A model generated the notes under the pieces. It did no database searches, was not told the origin of the DNA, and worked only from the letters and a program-made list of their open reading frames with translations. Below are positions 33,855 through 43,343 of a stretch of 64,000 bases of DNA, piece after piece. The position numbers were made by a program, and so were the translations under genes. This DNA comes from Endomychus coccineus (Eukaryota > Arthropoda > Insecta > Coleoptera > Endomychidae), in the NCBI GenBank assembly GCA_958510875.1, contig OY294067.1:62136039-62200038 (forward strand), read 5' to 3'. Position 1 is the first letter of the stretch. The number at the start of each line of letters is the position of its first letter.

Positions 33855-33898
33855 TACTGAGTTCCTTTCGGCCACCATGTATAGCCATCATCAGAGTA
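33855..33898 (-). ncRNA. Hammerhead ribozyme, complete core
   Basis: Minus strand, 44 nt: stem I TACT (33895-33898) pairs with AGTA (33855-33858). Core CTGATGA; one extra T; stem II GGCTA/TGGCC (one G-U pair) with a 7-nt loop; GAAA; a two-pair stem III (AG/CT) with loop GAA; C at the cleavage position. All invariant nucleotides of the hammerhead fold are present. It lies about 250 bp downstream of the PLE coding remnant, in the sense strand. Hammerhead motifs are known in Penelope-like elements, where they may process the transcript. Activity is inferred, not shown. Confidence 0.75.
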
Positions 33899-34150
33899 AA
33901 CTAAATTATAAATCAAAATGTTCTTGTTTAAATACTATTTGGGGATAATATTGTAAACAAGAGGTTACTCTCAGCTAGAGATAAATCAGAATTTAATAAA
34001 TAGCTTTTTCATTTATATATTTCGATCCCTTGTAAATTACCTAGATATTTGCCTGTACTGTGTTAGACTTTCTTGAGAAATGGTATGATCTGTATTCAAA
34101 ATATGTTCAGCTATCGCTGATTTGTCAAAAAACTTTATCAAAGGTGCTGC

Positions 34151-34499
34151 CTAAACGATTTTCTTGCTTCTATAAACTGGTTGTATTGCAAAGTTAGAAG
34201 ACAAATTATGGAATTTATTTACCGAAGGATAATGAGTGAAACTTTTGAATAGTATTGAAGTATTTGCAGGTAATGAGTTTAATTTGGTTAGTTGGTTGCG
34301 TTCCAATCTCCTTTTTTGTTCAGAAATTGAATTATTGATCAAAGATTTGTCGAAACCATTGTCCAACGCTATTTGCTGAAGCTTTACATTTTCTTTGTTG
34401 TAATTTTTCTGGCTCAAGAGGACGTTCAATAATCGATGAACAAGACTATTAAATGGAGCTATTTTATATTTCAATGGTGAAGCTGAATCCGCCGGAGTA
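34151..34499 (-). pseudogene. PLE RT thumb/connector, part 1
   Basis: An open minus-strand stretch: YTPADSASPLKYKIAPFNSL, VHRLLNVLLSQKNYNKEN, LQQIALDNGFDKSLINNSIS, RRLERNQLTKL, and a linker up to NLSSNFAIQPVY. The 41-kb copy has the matching YTPADSTTLFIYEIAPFNIL. The frame upstream of YTPADS is interrupted by mariner C. The GIY-YIG nuclease that should follow is missing. Confidence 0.8.
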
Positions 34500-34501
34500 T
34501 A

Positions 34502-35551
34502 CGAGAGCAAGGTGAAAAATCCCTGAAAAATAAAACAGATGGAGCCACAATCGAAAATCCCAAAGGAGATTTGTGTTTTACCAGCAGACTGATATGTCAT
34601 TCAGCTCTGTTTTGACACACATCGAAAGCAAGCAATTCGAAGATTTTTATAGACATGAGAAAAAAATGTAATTTGGCGGCTTGATTAAAAATTATTTCCT
34701 GCGTGGAAAAAACATTACGAAAACCATCGCTTGTTAAACATTATGATTCACGAGTAGCTTACCAATATTCATTGTACTGGTATGATCACAAGGGACGGCG
34801 AATGTTCTGGTCGTCCAATTGAGGTTACAACGCCAGAAATCATAGATAAAATCCATGTCTGATATTGGATGATCGGCTAGTTGAAGTGCATGAGATTGCT
34901 GAGGATTTGGGAACGGGTACAGAACATTTTGTATACATTTTTGAATACGAGAATGCCAGATTGGTGCCGCATTTGCAAGTGCGACCGTGTTACAACTTGA
35001 AAGGAGTGTTTGGTGATGCTGAAGCGTGATAAGAGGGACTTTATGCACCATTTCGTAGTCATGGACGAAAAATGGATCCATGAAAACACACCAGAGATCA
35101 AAGAACAATCGAAACAGTGAACTATATATCAATTACCTTGAAAAGGGCAGAACGATCACCTGGGTATATTATGTAGAGCTGTTGGATCGATTCGACGCCG
35201 ATTTGGAGAGAAAGCAGCCGCATTTGGCAAAGAAAAAAGTGCTCTTCCATCAAAACAACGCACCGGCTAACAGGTGCGCAGCCGCAATGGCAAAATTGCA
35301 TCAATTGTGCTACGAATTGGTTCGCTATCCACCTTATTCTTCAGATTTGGCTCAAGCGATGAGCTCATCGCTGAAACAAACGCCTATTTTGAAGGATTGT
35401 CGAAATCGTATTATTTGGAAGGGATCAAAAAATTTGAAAAATGTTGGATGAAGTATATTGGGCTACAAGGAGATGTTGAGAAATAGAATAAGTTTTGACC
35501 ACAAAAATCATTTCTTGTTTTATTTTTCAGGGAGCTTTCCACCTTGCCACG
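34502..35551 (+). mobile_element. mariner element C, inserted in a PLE
   Basis: TIRs: CGAGAGCAAGGTGAAAAATC from 34502 and the inverse, ending CACCTTGCCACG at 35551. TA is duplicated at 34500-34501 and 35552-35553. Length 1050 bp. The uninterrupted target is visible in the paralogous PLE (CCGCCGGAGTATATCT near 40940), so the insertion is later than the PLE. Confidence 0.92.
34655..35486 (+). pseudogene. mariner transposase pseudogene C
   Basis: The N-terminus near 34655 is already frameshifted and the HTH is only traceable in pieces. The catalytic part is open at 35080-35451: YINYLEKGRTITWVYYVEL, then LDRFDADLERKQPHLAKKKV, then LFHQNNAPANRCAAAMAKLH. The second catalytic D is changed to N (HQNN instead of HQDN). 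YPPYSSDLAQ replaces HPPYSPDLAP. The tail ends near TAG at 35484-35486. The element is shorter than a full mariner because of internal deletions. Confidence 0.85.
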
Positions 35552-35553
35552 TA

Positions 35554-35765
35554 CCTATTTGTTTGAGTATCAAAATCCAAGTGAGTACAATATTTTACAA
35601 TGTTAATATCAAAGAATGGAAGCTGCTTATCTATCTCTATTCTGTATCTTGACAGTGAATTCAGTGATTCAAATAGGCTATTAAGTGTGTTCTGAAAAGC
35701 TTAACATTCTGGATGAAATTTTCATATGGAAGATTTCTTCGAAATGTTTATCAAGGAACTCAGTT
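35554..35765 (-). pseudogene. PLE RT segment, part 2 (beyond mariner C)
   Basis: It aligns in DNA with 40947-41110 of the other PLE copy (AAGCTGCTTATCT, TGACAGTGAATTCAGTGAT). This corresponds to the LKFTAEIETDKQLPFFDKII region of the RT. Frames are broken. Homology stops near 35765. Confidence 0.7.
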
Positions 35766-35769
35766 TCTG

Positions 35770-36150
35770 ATATGTATGTACTTGAATTGTTCTATACTCT
35801 ATATATTCGGTGAATAATCAATAAACCTTGCATTCCGGGTTATATTTAGAAACACTATTGATTTTACACTTTAATGGCTGATGTTAATGTGAACGTATTA
35901 GTGGGTGTGCGTGTATAGTTCCTACTTCTAGATAATTTTAAACATTCTGTTCTAACACAAAACTCTCTTCATGAATAAAAATTGCAAATTCTATAGCTCA
36001 TTTTATGTCTATTTGACGTAAATCACCGTATCAGAAAACGCTTCTTAAGAAATTTAATGCTCTTTGAAAATGATTTAATTTAAATATCTGCAAAACGTTT
36101 TTATTTAAGTGTTCCTTTAATTTTATTTGCTTAATTCCGCCAAGTCGTAT
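35770..36150. other. AT-rich interval, no gene
   Basis: A short spacer between the PLE and the fold-back element. Nothing recognised. Confidence 0.4.
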
Positions 36151-36153
36151 GAA

Positions 36154-37544
36154 TAGTCGAGGAAATAAAGCACTAAAATAGTTCAAATCTGGGAAAGTTG
36201 GCACAGTTGGATGGATTGAGATGCGGTTTTCTGCATTCGATTCAGAAAGTGATTTAGATAGAAACTTTGTCCGGTACTTTTGTTTTGCGGCAAAAATTTG
36301 TTGCATTTCTACAGCCAAAAAATGTATTTTTCCAAGTACACTTTTTGAGGTGAATAAAAAAACGGACTCGAATTGGTTTCTCGGATGTTTTTGGGGTCGC
36401 TGAACACGGATATGATATCAAAAAAATTCCCTGAGGTCGCCTTGGACCTCCCCGGGGTATACTAGCGTCCTGACGTCCTGGATATCGACGAAATTAATGA
36501 AAAAATTATTTTTAATGTTTGTCAACTGTTCGAAAGGTGATATGAAGGTTGCTAGTGATGATAACGACATGAAAAAACTCTTCTGCAATACCTGGTGTAC
36601 CCTGCGTCCGGGTAACGACGTCATCTTCTAGGAATTTGCTGATTTTTCTTCATAAAAGGTAACTAATTATAGCTCTCGGGGGTTTTCAAAGTCGCTGATC
36701 ACGACTGTGACACTCACAATGTTCTGCAAATTACCTGGGGCACTCGAGCCCTGTGTATCCACGTCATCTTCTAGGAATTTCTTGTTTTTTTTTAAATTAA
36801 ATGTAATGTTTTCAAAGTTGCCGATCACGACTGTGACCCTCACAGTTTTCATGCTTAGTCGTGATCGGCAACTTTGAAAACCCCCGAGAGCTAGAATTTA
36901 TTACATTTAATTTTAAAAAACAAAAAATTCCTAGAAGATGACGTGGATACACAGGGCTCGAGTGTCCCGGAAATACCCCCAGGTAATTTGCAGAAAGAAC
37001 ATTGTGAGTGTCACAGTCGTGATCAGCGACTTTGAAAACCCCCGAGAGCTAGAATTTGTTACCTTTTATGACGAAAAATTAGCAAATTCCTAGAAGATGA
37101 CGTCGTTACCCGGACGCAGGGTGCACCAGGTATTGCAGAAGAGTTTTTTCATGTCGTTATCATCACTAGCAACCTTCATATCAACTTTCGAACAGTTGAC
37201 AAACATTTTTTGACTAATTTCGTCGATATCCAGGACGTCAGGACGCTAGTATACCCCCGGGGAGGTCCAAGGGGACCTCAGGGAATTTTTTAATTATCAT
37301 ATTCGTGTTCAGCGACCTCAAAAACCCCCGAGAAACCAATTCGAGTCCGTTTTTTTATTCACCTCAAAAAGTGCACTTAGAAAGATGCATTTTTTGGCTG
37401 TAGAAATGCAAAAAAAAATTTCCGCAAAACAAAAATGCCGGACAAAGTTTCTAAATCACTTTCTGAATCGAATGCAGAAAACCGCATCTCAATCCATCCA
37501 ACTGCGCCAACTTTCCTAGGTTCAATGCTTTATTTCCTCGACTA
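36154..37544. mobile_element. Fold-back element, 1.39-kb near-perfect palindrome
   Basis: Arm 1 (36156-36832) and arm 2 (36857-37542) are inverted copies, nearly identical by eye, around a 24-bp loop. The ends read GTCGAGGAAATAAAGCA and its inverse, flanked by TA (36154-36155, 37543-37544); a 3-bp GAA direct repeat just outside is an alternative target duplication. Each arm is built from tandem modules of about 150 bp: GTGATCRGCRACTTTGAAAA, CCCCCGAGAGCTAGAATTT, then ATTCCTAGAAGATGACGT (near 36860, 37018, partial near 37305). There are no convincing ORFs. Transposition source unknown. The folded transcript would be a double-stranded RNA of roughly 670 bp. Confidence 0.85.
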
Positions 37545-37549
37545 GAAGT

Positions 37550-38200
37550 AGATATGATGTTTTAATGATAGTCTAACCGGCTCTTTTGTGACGGATAATG
37601 GACATATATATTCATACTTATTTTGTCTTTCAATATTTCGCGATTTAACAAAATTTGATTTTTTCATGAAAATGATACTCTTATCATTCATGTTAGAATT
37701 GTGAAATTTTTATAGACAAAAGTTATGAATAAAATGTCCATTATCCCTCCGGAACAAGCGCTTTATGACTACAATTAAATAATTATATTCATGCCATAAA
37801 GTTAGTTGTATAGATATATAGACACATAGAATATTATATTTGAATCTAAATATTATACGATGACATTAAAGCAGACTCACATAAACTTGAATAAAATAGC
37901 TTTAAAAGTTTGATTTTCACTCATTTAATAAATAAATGTTTCGCTAAAACGTACTAACCAAAGACCTAACCTAATATATCATTTTGATTATATAATTCAT
38001 CATAAATTAGGCCAATAGCAATAACAAATGTTACATAGATAGCTACCATATATATATTAACGAAAATACCCTTGACGACATCATTCAATCACTTCCGTTT
38101 TTCGGTTGGTTCAACAAAGCAAAAATAACGAATAATAATTTAAATCTAGAGCAATGAATTAAAAACCTGTCACGATAACAAAGGTTTTTATTTATTAACA
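37550..38200. other. AT-rich interval, no gene
   Basis: Nothing recognised. Composition is ordinary for this window. Confidence 0.4.
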
Positions 38201-38204
38201 AACA

Positions 38205-39347
38205 TCAATTAAGATCGCAATGAATCGCTTCGGAAGTTTCAGATTTAGGAATAAACGAGTCAGTTGAATCTTTAACACCTGCAAACACGGTGAAAATGAA
38301 CAAATGCATTTGGAAGCAGTTTTTGACTTTTTGACATTTTGTGAAGAGGGAAAATATGAATTCCTGGAGCACACTTCGAACAAACAGTTGGCAAATATTC
38401 AAAAGATTTGGTTTCCAGCTTGAAGCAAGCTTATGACAACGGTTATAAGGAAGGGGTTGTCAATATTTCCGCAAAGCTTCTACAGGAAAAGTACTTTGAA
38501 GATTTTAATCAGAAACTAGACCCATTCAAAGACATAGTTTTTGAGGATGCCAGATAGGCACGTGCGGCCAACACAAGAGAGAGCTACAAGCGCTTCCACA
38601 TAAAAGAAAACTCAGTTCTGCAGCTCTGACGTCTGGAAAGATCAACAAGATTGTTGATAACGATGACGACAACTCACCGGACAGCTTACAAGAAAAGTTC
38701 TACCAGATTTCTTCCGTCGAGCTTTCGTGGCATGGCGGCGAAGCAACCTTCTGTCTAGTAGATTTTTTCAAGAACGAAGTCGCCATGTATGGTGAACATT
38801 GAATACAACATCATATTCCCAAAGCCTACACAGGGCGGAGAAAAACATACCACTGCATCTAAATGGTTAACATCGAACAAATAATGTCAGACAAGTGTCC
38901 AGTGGGTCTACTACAGTAGATATTAAGCAAAAGAACACCAAATATGAAAACGAATCGATTGTTCTTAACTCCAAATCCGGATTGGAAGGTATTTGGTAGA
39001 AAAATGGTCCAATGGGTATTAACTAACTCAGTAAGTGGACACATCTAGGCGCGCAAAGTATTGGGATTGATATCAAGAAGGTAAAAACAACCAATCATTC
39101 AAATCGTTCCTCCGCTGTAAGCAATTTAACAAAATCTGGAGCCCACCTACAAGAAGTTACTGGTCATTCTTCAAGTGAGTCTTTGGAACCATACATGAAG
39201 CTAGGCAATGAACATCATCTCAACATCGTTAAAAAAAATGAGAAAAAGAACCCTGCCGTGCACTGCCAATATGGTAGCTCAAGCTCATCGATAGATAACA
39301 ATATGTTCCAAATACAATAACTGTACGTTCAATGTTAAAACAAAATA
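38205..39347 (+). pseudogene. Crypton-type tyrosine recombinase pseudogene
   Basis: The C-terminal part (39070-39347) reads IGIDIKKVKTTNHSNRSSAV, then LQEVTGHSSSESLEPYMKL, and ends NNCTFNVKTK after a frameshift. H-S-N-R, the later G-H and the final Y match the R-H-R-Y tyrosine recombinase core as found in Crypton transposases. Upstream pieces in shifting frames include AVFDFLTFCEEGKYEFLEHT, LKQAYDNGYKEG, FYQISSVELSWHGGEATF (the R of RGGE is H here), and KNGPMGIN. Cryptons recombine without terminal inverted repeats. At least five frame breaks or stops make it dead. Confidence 0.65.
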
Positions 39348-39699
39348 AGTGATGAATGTAATAATTTATTATTATTGTTCTATTCATTATATAATTGTAA
39401 CGAATACCACTCAAACAAACGAAAATATTCCATTATACTAATCACCTCACTAATGCTGTCGTGGTGTTTCGCAGAATACGTCTCATTACTTGGAAGTAGT
39501 ATAATCGATTATTTTCTATGCTCTTGTGATATTAAAACTGACAATAATCGAAGAATAGATGGTTATTGAATGTTTACCTAAAAGGGAAACGGAAAATCTA
39601 ATTATACAAATTTAACAAAATAGAATTATTAAGCATTTGCTGATTGATATCGGAACCCCATATTTATCAATTTCTAGCGATTTGATTAATTAGTTTCAT

Positions 39700-41250
39700 T
39701 CTAAAGGTATAAAATCTTTAAATTATCGTTAAAGTTATGATTTTTCATAAGAAAATGTTCTCCCAAGGTTGATTCAGATTTATTATTGATAAAACTACGC
39801 CTGTTCTTTGATCCATTTTTTTGAAGATCCTTCCTGTTTGACCAATGTACATCTCAGGCCAAGACTCACATGTAAGCTTGTAAGCAGACATTTCATTTGT
39901 CAATGAAATGATCATGAACCAATTTGGATCGTTGATTTTATTTTTGATATTGTATTATCAGATAAAAAACATAATTCTAGCTATGATCAGAAATGCATTC
40001 GTCACAAGCAAAACTAATACCCCAAATACAGAGAACTAGTTTTAGAAAATGTGGAGCAATATTTCCTGCAAAATTTTCGCACATGAGAAATGGAATAATT
40101 CAATCTCATTCAATTATAGCTTACCTACATTTTTCTTTCTATGTTCAGGTATTAAAAATGCAAATAACTTCTTGTAACTTTTCTTACATCTAGAAACTGG
40201 ATGTATTGAAAATTTAGAAAACAAATTATTGAATTTATTGATAACTGAAGGATGATCAATTAAACTTCTAAATTATATTGGACTATTTGAAGAAGGTGGC
40301 TTTAATTTGGTTAGTTCTCTGCGTTCCAATTTACTTTTTGGTTATTAATTGAGTTATTGATCAAAGATTTTTCGTAACCATTGTCCAACGTTATTTGCTG
40401 AAATTTCTCAACTTCGTTGCTATAGTTTTGCTGACTGAAAAGGCTGAGATGTATCATTGGCTAAATGTACTTCATACCGAATTATAGTATTCCTTCTATT
40501 TTGACAGACATAGCATTTTCAAAATGACTCACAATCGATTTTGTAAGTCCCGGATTTGTCGAAGTCGGAAACTTTATCAAATATGTTGCCTAAACCATTT
40601 GTAACTTGTTCTTACATCTATAAACGGGTTGAATTGCAAATTTAGAAAACAAATTATGAAATTTATTAATTACTGAAGGATGATGAAAATTCTGAATTAT
40701 GTTGAACTATTTGAAGGAAGTGGTAATTTGGTTAGTTGGTTACGTTCAAATTTCCTTTTTCGTATAGTAATTGAGTTATTGATTAAAGATTTTTCGTAAC
40801 CATTGTTCAATGCTATTTCCTGAAGTTTCTCAACTTCGTTGTTATAATTTTGTTGACTCAAAGGAACTTTCAGTAATCTATGAACAAGAATATTGAATGG
40901 AGCTATTTCATATATGAATAGTGTAGTTGAATCCGCCGGAGTATATCTATTTATTTGAGTGGCTTTTCTGTATATGTCAAATTCCAAGTGAATATAATCT
41001 TTTATAATCTTATCAAAGAAAGGAAGCTGCTTATCTGTTTCTATTTCGGCAGTGAATTTCAGTGAATGAAATTGGCTTTTAAACGTGTTCAAAAAGCCAT
41101 GTACTGATAACCGCAAAAATATCATCGACAAATCTAAGCCAATCTTTTAGAACAGAATTTAATTTATATTTTAAGGTTTCAAGTTCGCGCTTAGTTTAAT
41201 ATGTTGGTCAACAAACAATTCGGTGTTGGAATCATTTCTTCCATCCCAAT
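39700..41250 (-). mobile_element. Penelope-like element with partial tandem duplication
   Basis: Minus orientation. From high to low coordinate: RT motif C LRFVDDIFAVIS (about 41120-41160), RT thumb (40697-41131), a second copy of the thumb/connector region (40190-40480), and a GIY-YIG piece (AYKLTCESWPEMYIGQTGR, about 39840-39895). The two thumb copies share TTTGGTTAGT, TCGTAACCATTGT and TTTCTCAACTTCGTTG. Tandem partial copies are common for PLEs. It is the uninterrupted counterpart of the PLE at 33.8-35.8 kb. Confidence 0.8.
40697..41230 (-). pseudogene. PLE reverse transcriptase, palm-to-thumb
   Basis: FVDD (motif C, catalytic) lies just upstream in an adjacent frame. The open stretch has LNTFKSQFHSLKFTAEIETD, FDIYRKATQINRYTPADSTT, YEIAPFNILVHRLLKVPLSQ and EIALNNGYEKSLINNS. 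This is the standard order after motif C in PLE RTs. About 140 codons are open, and frames break before and after. Confidence 0.8.
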
Positions 41251-41254
41251 TTCT

Positions 41255-42375
41255 GTTAATGTCCAAAATAGATTTACTGGGCCATCAGCCTAGTTATCAA
41301 CAACATATTCTTATCATATAGAAGTTAATACAGACGCAAAGTATAATGCATGAATGTGAGAACTAAAGCGCAAGAGTAAAAAATCAAATAAAGCTTACCT
41401 TACAGCTGCATTTTGTGAACAGTACTGAAAAGGCTATGGAAGTGTAGAGAATTTAACCTACTGCCTTAAAAAGAATAAAAAATCCTTCAACTTAAGTAGA
41501 ATAATGTACCTTGAAAGAATGTAACAGAACATAAGAACAAACTATTAATTTGAATACATAGTCGGTAGTGGTAGTTATCGTGTCAGTGAGTTGCTGGTCA
41601 GATTTCCAGGAATCGCAGGGCGCTATGCCGGCCATGCTCTTGATTTCACGATGATGAAGCACTACAACGGCCAAGATACAATTATTAGTCCTCGCTTTAT
41701 TGGATTAATATATGTCCATCACACGTTCGTATTCGATTTAAGCCGCCCATATGCCAATTGAAAAACTCCGCGTGTGCAATTTTGAAGATATTATTCGCTT
41801 GATATTGTAGCCATTTTGTTCTTGTTGGATTAACGTTGAGTATGCCAATTCACAATCACTGATGATACAGAATTCATAACATAATATTCTACGCTGAAAT
41901 TATTTTGTCTGATGATCCATTAGTTTGGTCTTCAATAATAAATGAATTGAATTCTGTAATAATGAGAAATTAGAAAAATACCTCATGTTAGGAGGAATTT
42001 GAATCAAGAAAAAAAGATTCATGGGATGAATGTTGTGAAGTTCCTCTCAACTGGGCCATCCTGGGTTCATATTCAAGAAGAACTCCATCCTTTCGCCCCT
42101 TAAGGTCTTCTATTTTCTAGTTGATAAAATACTATACTTTAATTTAACTGTAATACATTGTCACATTCATATCTATTTCTTGGTGGTCTTATTTTCAATT
42201 AAAAATATTTAAAAAAACATTTATTTGTTTCATTTATTGGAAATTTGACATTCATTTTGTTTTTTTTTTGTTAATGGATATTTTTCGTTTTTCTAGTATA
42301 GAATCATGGAACCTAACAATTTTTTTTGTAAGAATTTATAGCAGTTTTACAATTGTTTTTAGATTCTTCTGAAAA
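41255..42375. other. Interval without a recognised gene
   Basis: A 60-codon minus-strand ORF (41492-41674) has no similarity I can name. Nothing else was noticed. Confidence 0.4.
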
Positions 42376-42399
42376 TTTGCAAATATGGACAAAATGCAT

Positions 42400-43300
42400 T
42401 TTGCAAGTCTTATGTTTCAATCGAGATATAAGTCGCTCTTACTGACACATAGCTTCATGATTCCATTGCGAGTAGGGAACTATTTCCTTCCCACTATATT
42501 GTTTTTAGATGCGATCGTAATCTGAATTAAACGGAAACTACACGTGGTGCTGGGTTACTACTTGCTGTACAAAACTCCATCAAAGTACAACAGCTGGATC
42601 GCATCTCTATTCTCACCGACTTATAGTTTTTTGATATTGTTGCTTGTGTATGTGACCCAAATAAGGGTGTTAAATTACTTGTTGTAGTTTTGTACCTTCC
42701 CAAAACATCTTCAACGAGTGATTTAGAAGTTACTGGAACATCTTAAAGAAATTTCCCTAGTTTATGAGTAATTTTTATTTTTACCTGACTTTAACATGTT
42801 TCATAAATGAGAATATCATTGATAAACTTCATTTGTTATTAAGAAACTTCATAAATTTCATGCAATTGAAACAATACAATAATATAACAAACAGTCATGA
42901 CAACTATCTTGACCTAGTATTATCTAACATTACATTTGTTCAGAGACAATGCTCCCTTTGTTAAAGAAGATTCGTTTCACCCTGCACTCTTGATTGAGAT
43001 GTCATTGTGTAGACCTCATAATCAAAACTTCAAAGGTATAAGTGTAAACAACACAAATAACTTTAGAAAAGCTGATTTCTTACAATTATATAATATATTA
43101 CCTGAAATTGACTGGGCCGTTCTGAATGATTACTCTAATATTAATGAGGCTTGCTCTGAATTCTATAGTATGTTATACTCTGTATTTGATGTAAATGTAT
43201 CATTATTTCAAAATAAAAAACATGGCTATCCACCCTGGTTTATAGGTCTACTAACGATCTAATAAAACGTGAAATAATGCTAGAACTGGGTATTTAAAAC
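42400..43300 (+). pseudogene. Non-LTR endonuclease and EN-RT linker
   Basis: Pieces in order: RCDRNLN then TTRGAGLLLAVQNSIKVQQL (pattern T-R-G-G-G-V-L-L-A-V), FFDIVACVCDPNKGVKLLVV, NSHDNYLDLVLSNI (EN C-terminus), DNAPFVKEDSFHPALLIEMS (normally D-H-H-P-A-L), KADFLQLYNILPEIDWAVL, FYSMLYSVFDVNV and HGYPPWFIG. The last blocks are the conserved linker before the RT (pattern Y-P-P-W-F). The GDFN loop is eroded and at least three frameshifts are present. Confidence 0.8.
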
Positions 43301-43343
43301 ATAAGATTTTAAGAAATTGAGATCTTCAACCAAGGTTCGAATA

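Larger units (their letters stand above)
33825..35765 (-). mobile_element. Penelope-like element, split by mariner C
   Basis: A minus-strand PLE occupies 33825-34499 and continues at 35554-35765, with mariner C in between. The reading APFNSLVHRLLNVLLSQKNY then LQQIALDNGFDKSLINNSIS is the RT thumb. The other side carries the RT part just before it (in the 41-kb copy, FTAEIETDKQLPFFDKII). The copy at 39.7-41.2 kb has the same sequence without the mariner. The 3' UTR (33825-33960) ends in a hammerhead motif. Confidence 0.85.

Noticed and set aside
34734..35132. 132-codon minus-strand ORF
   Set aside because: Antisense to the mariner C transposase on the plus strand.
36031..36852. Several 60-95-codon ORFs within the fold-back element
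   Set aside because: They occur mirrored in both arms and carry no recognisable domain; explained by the palindrome.
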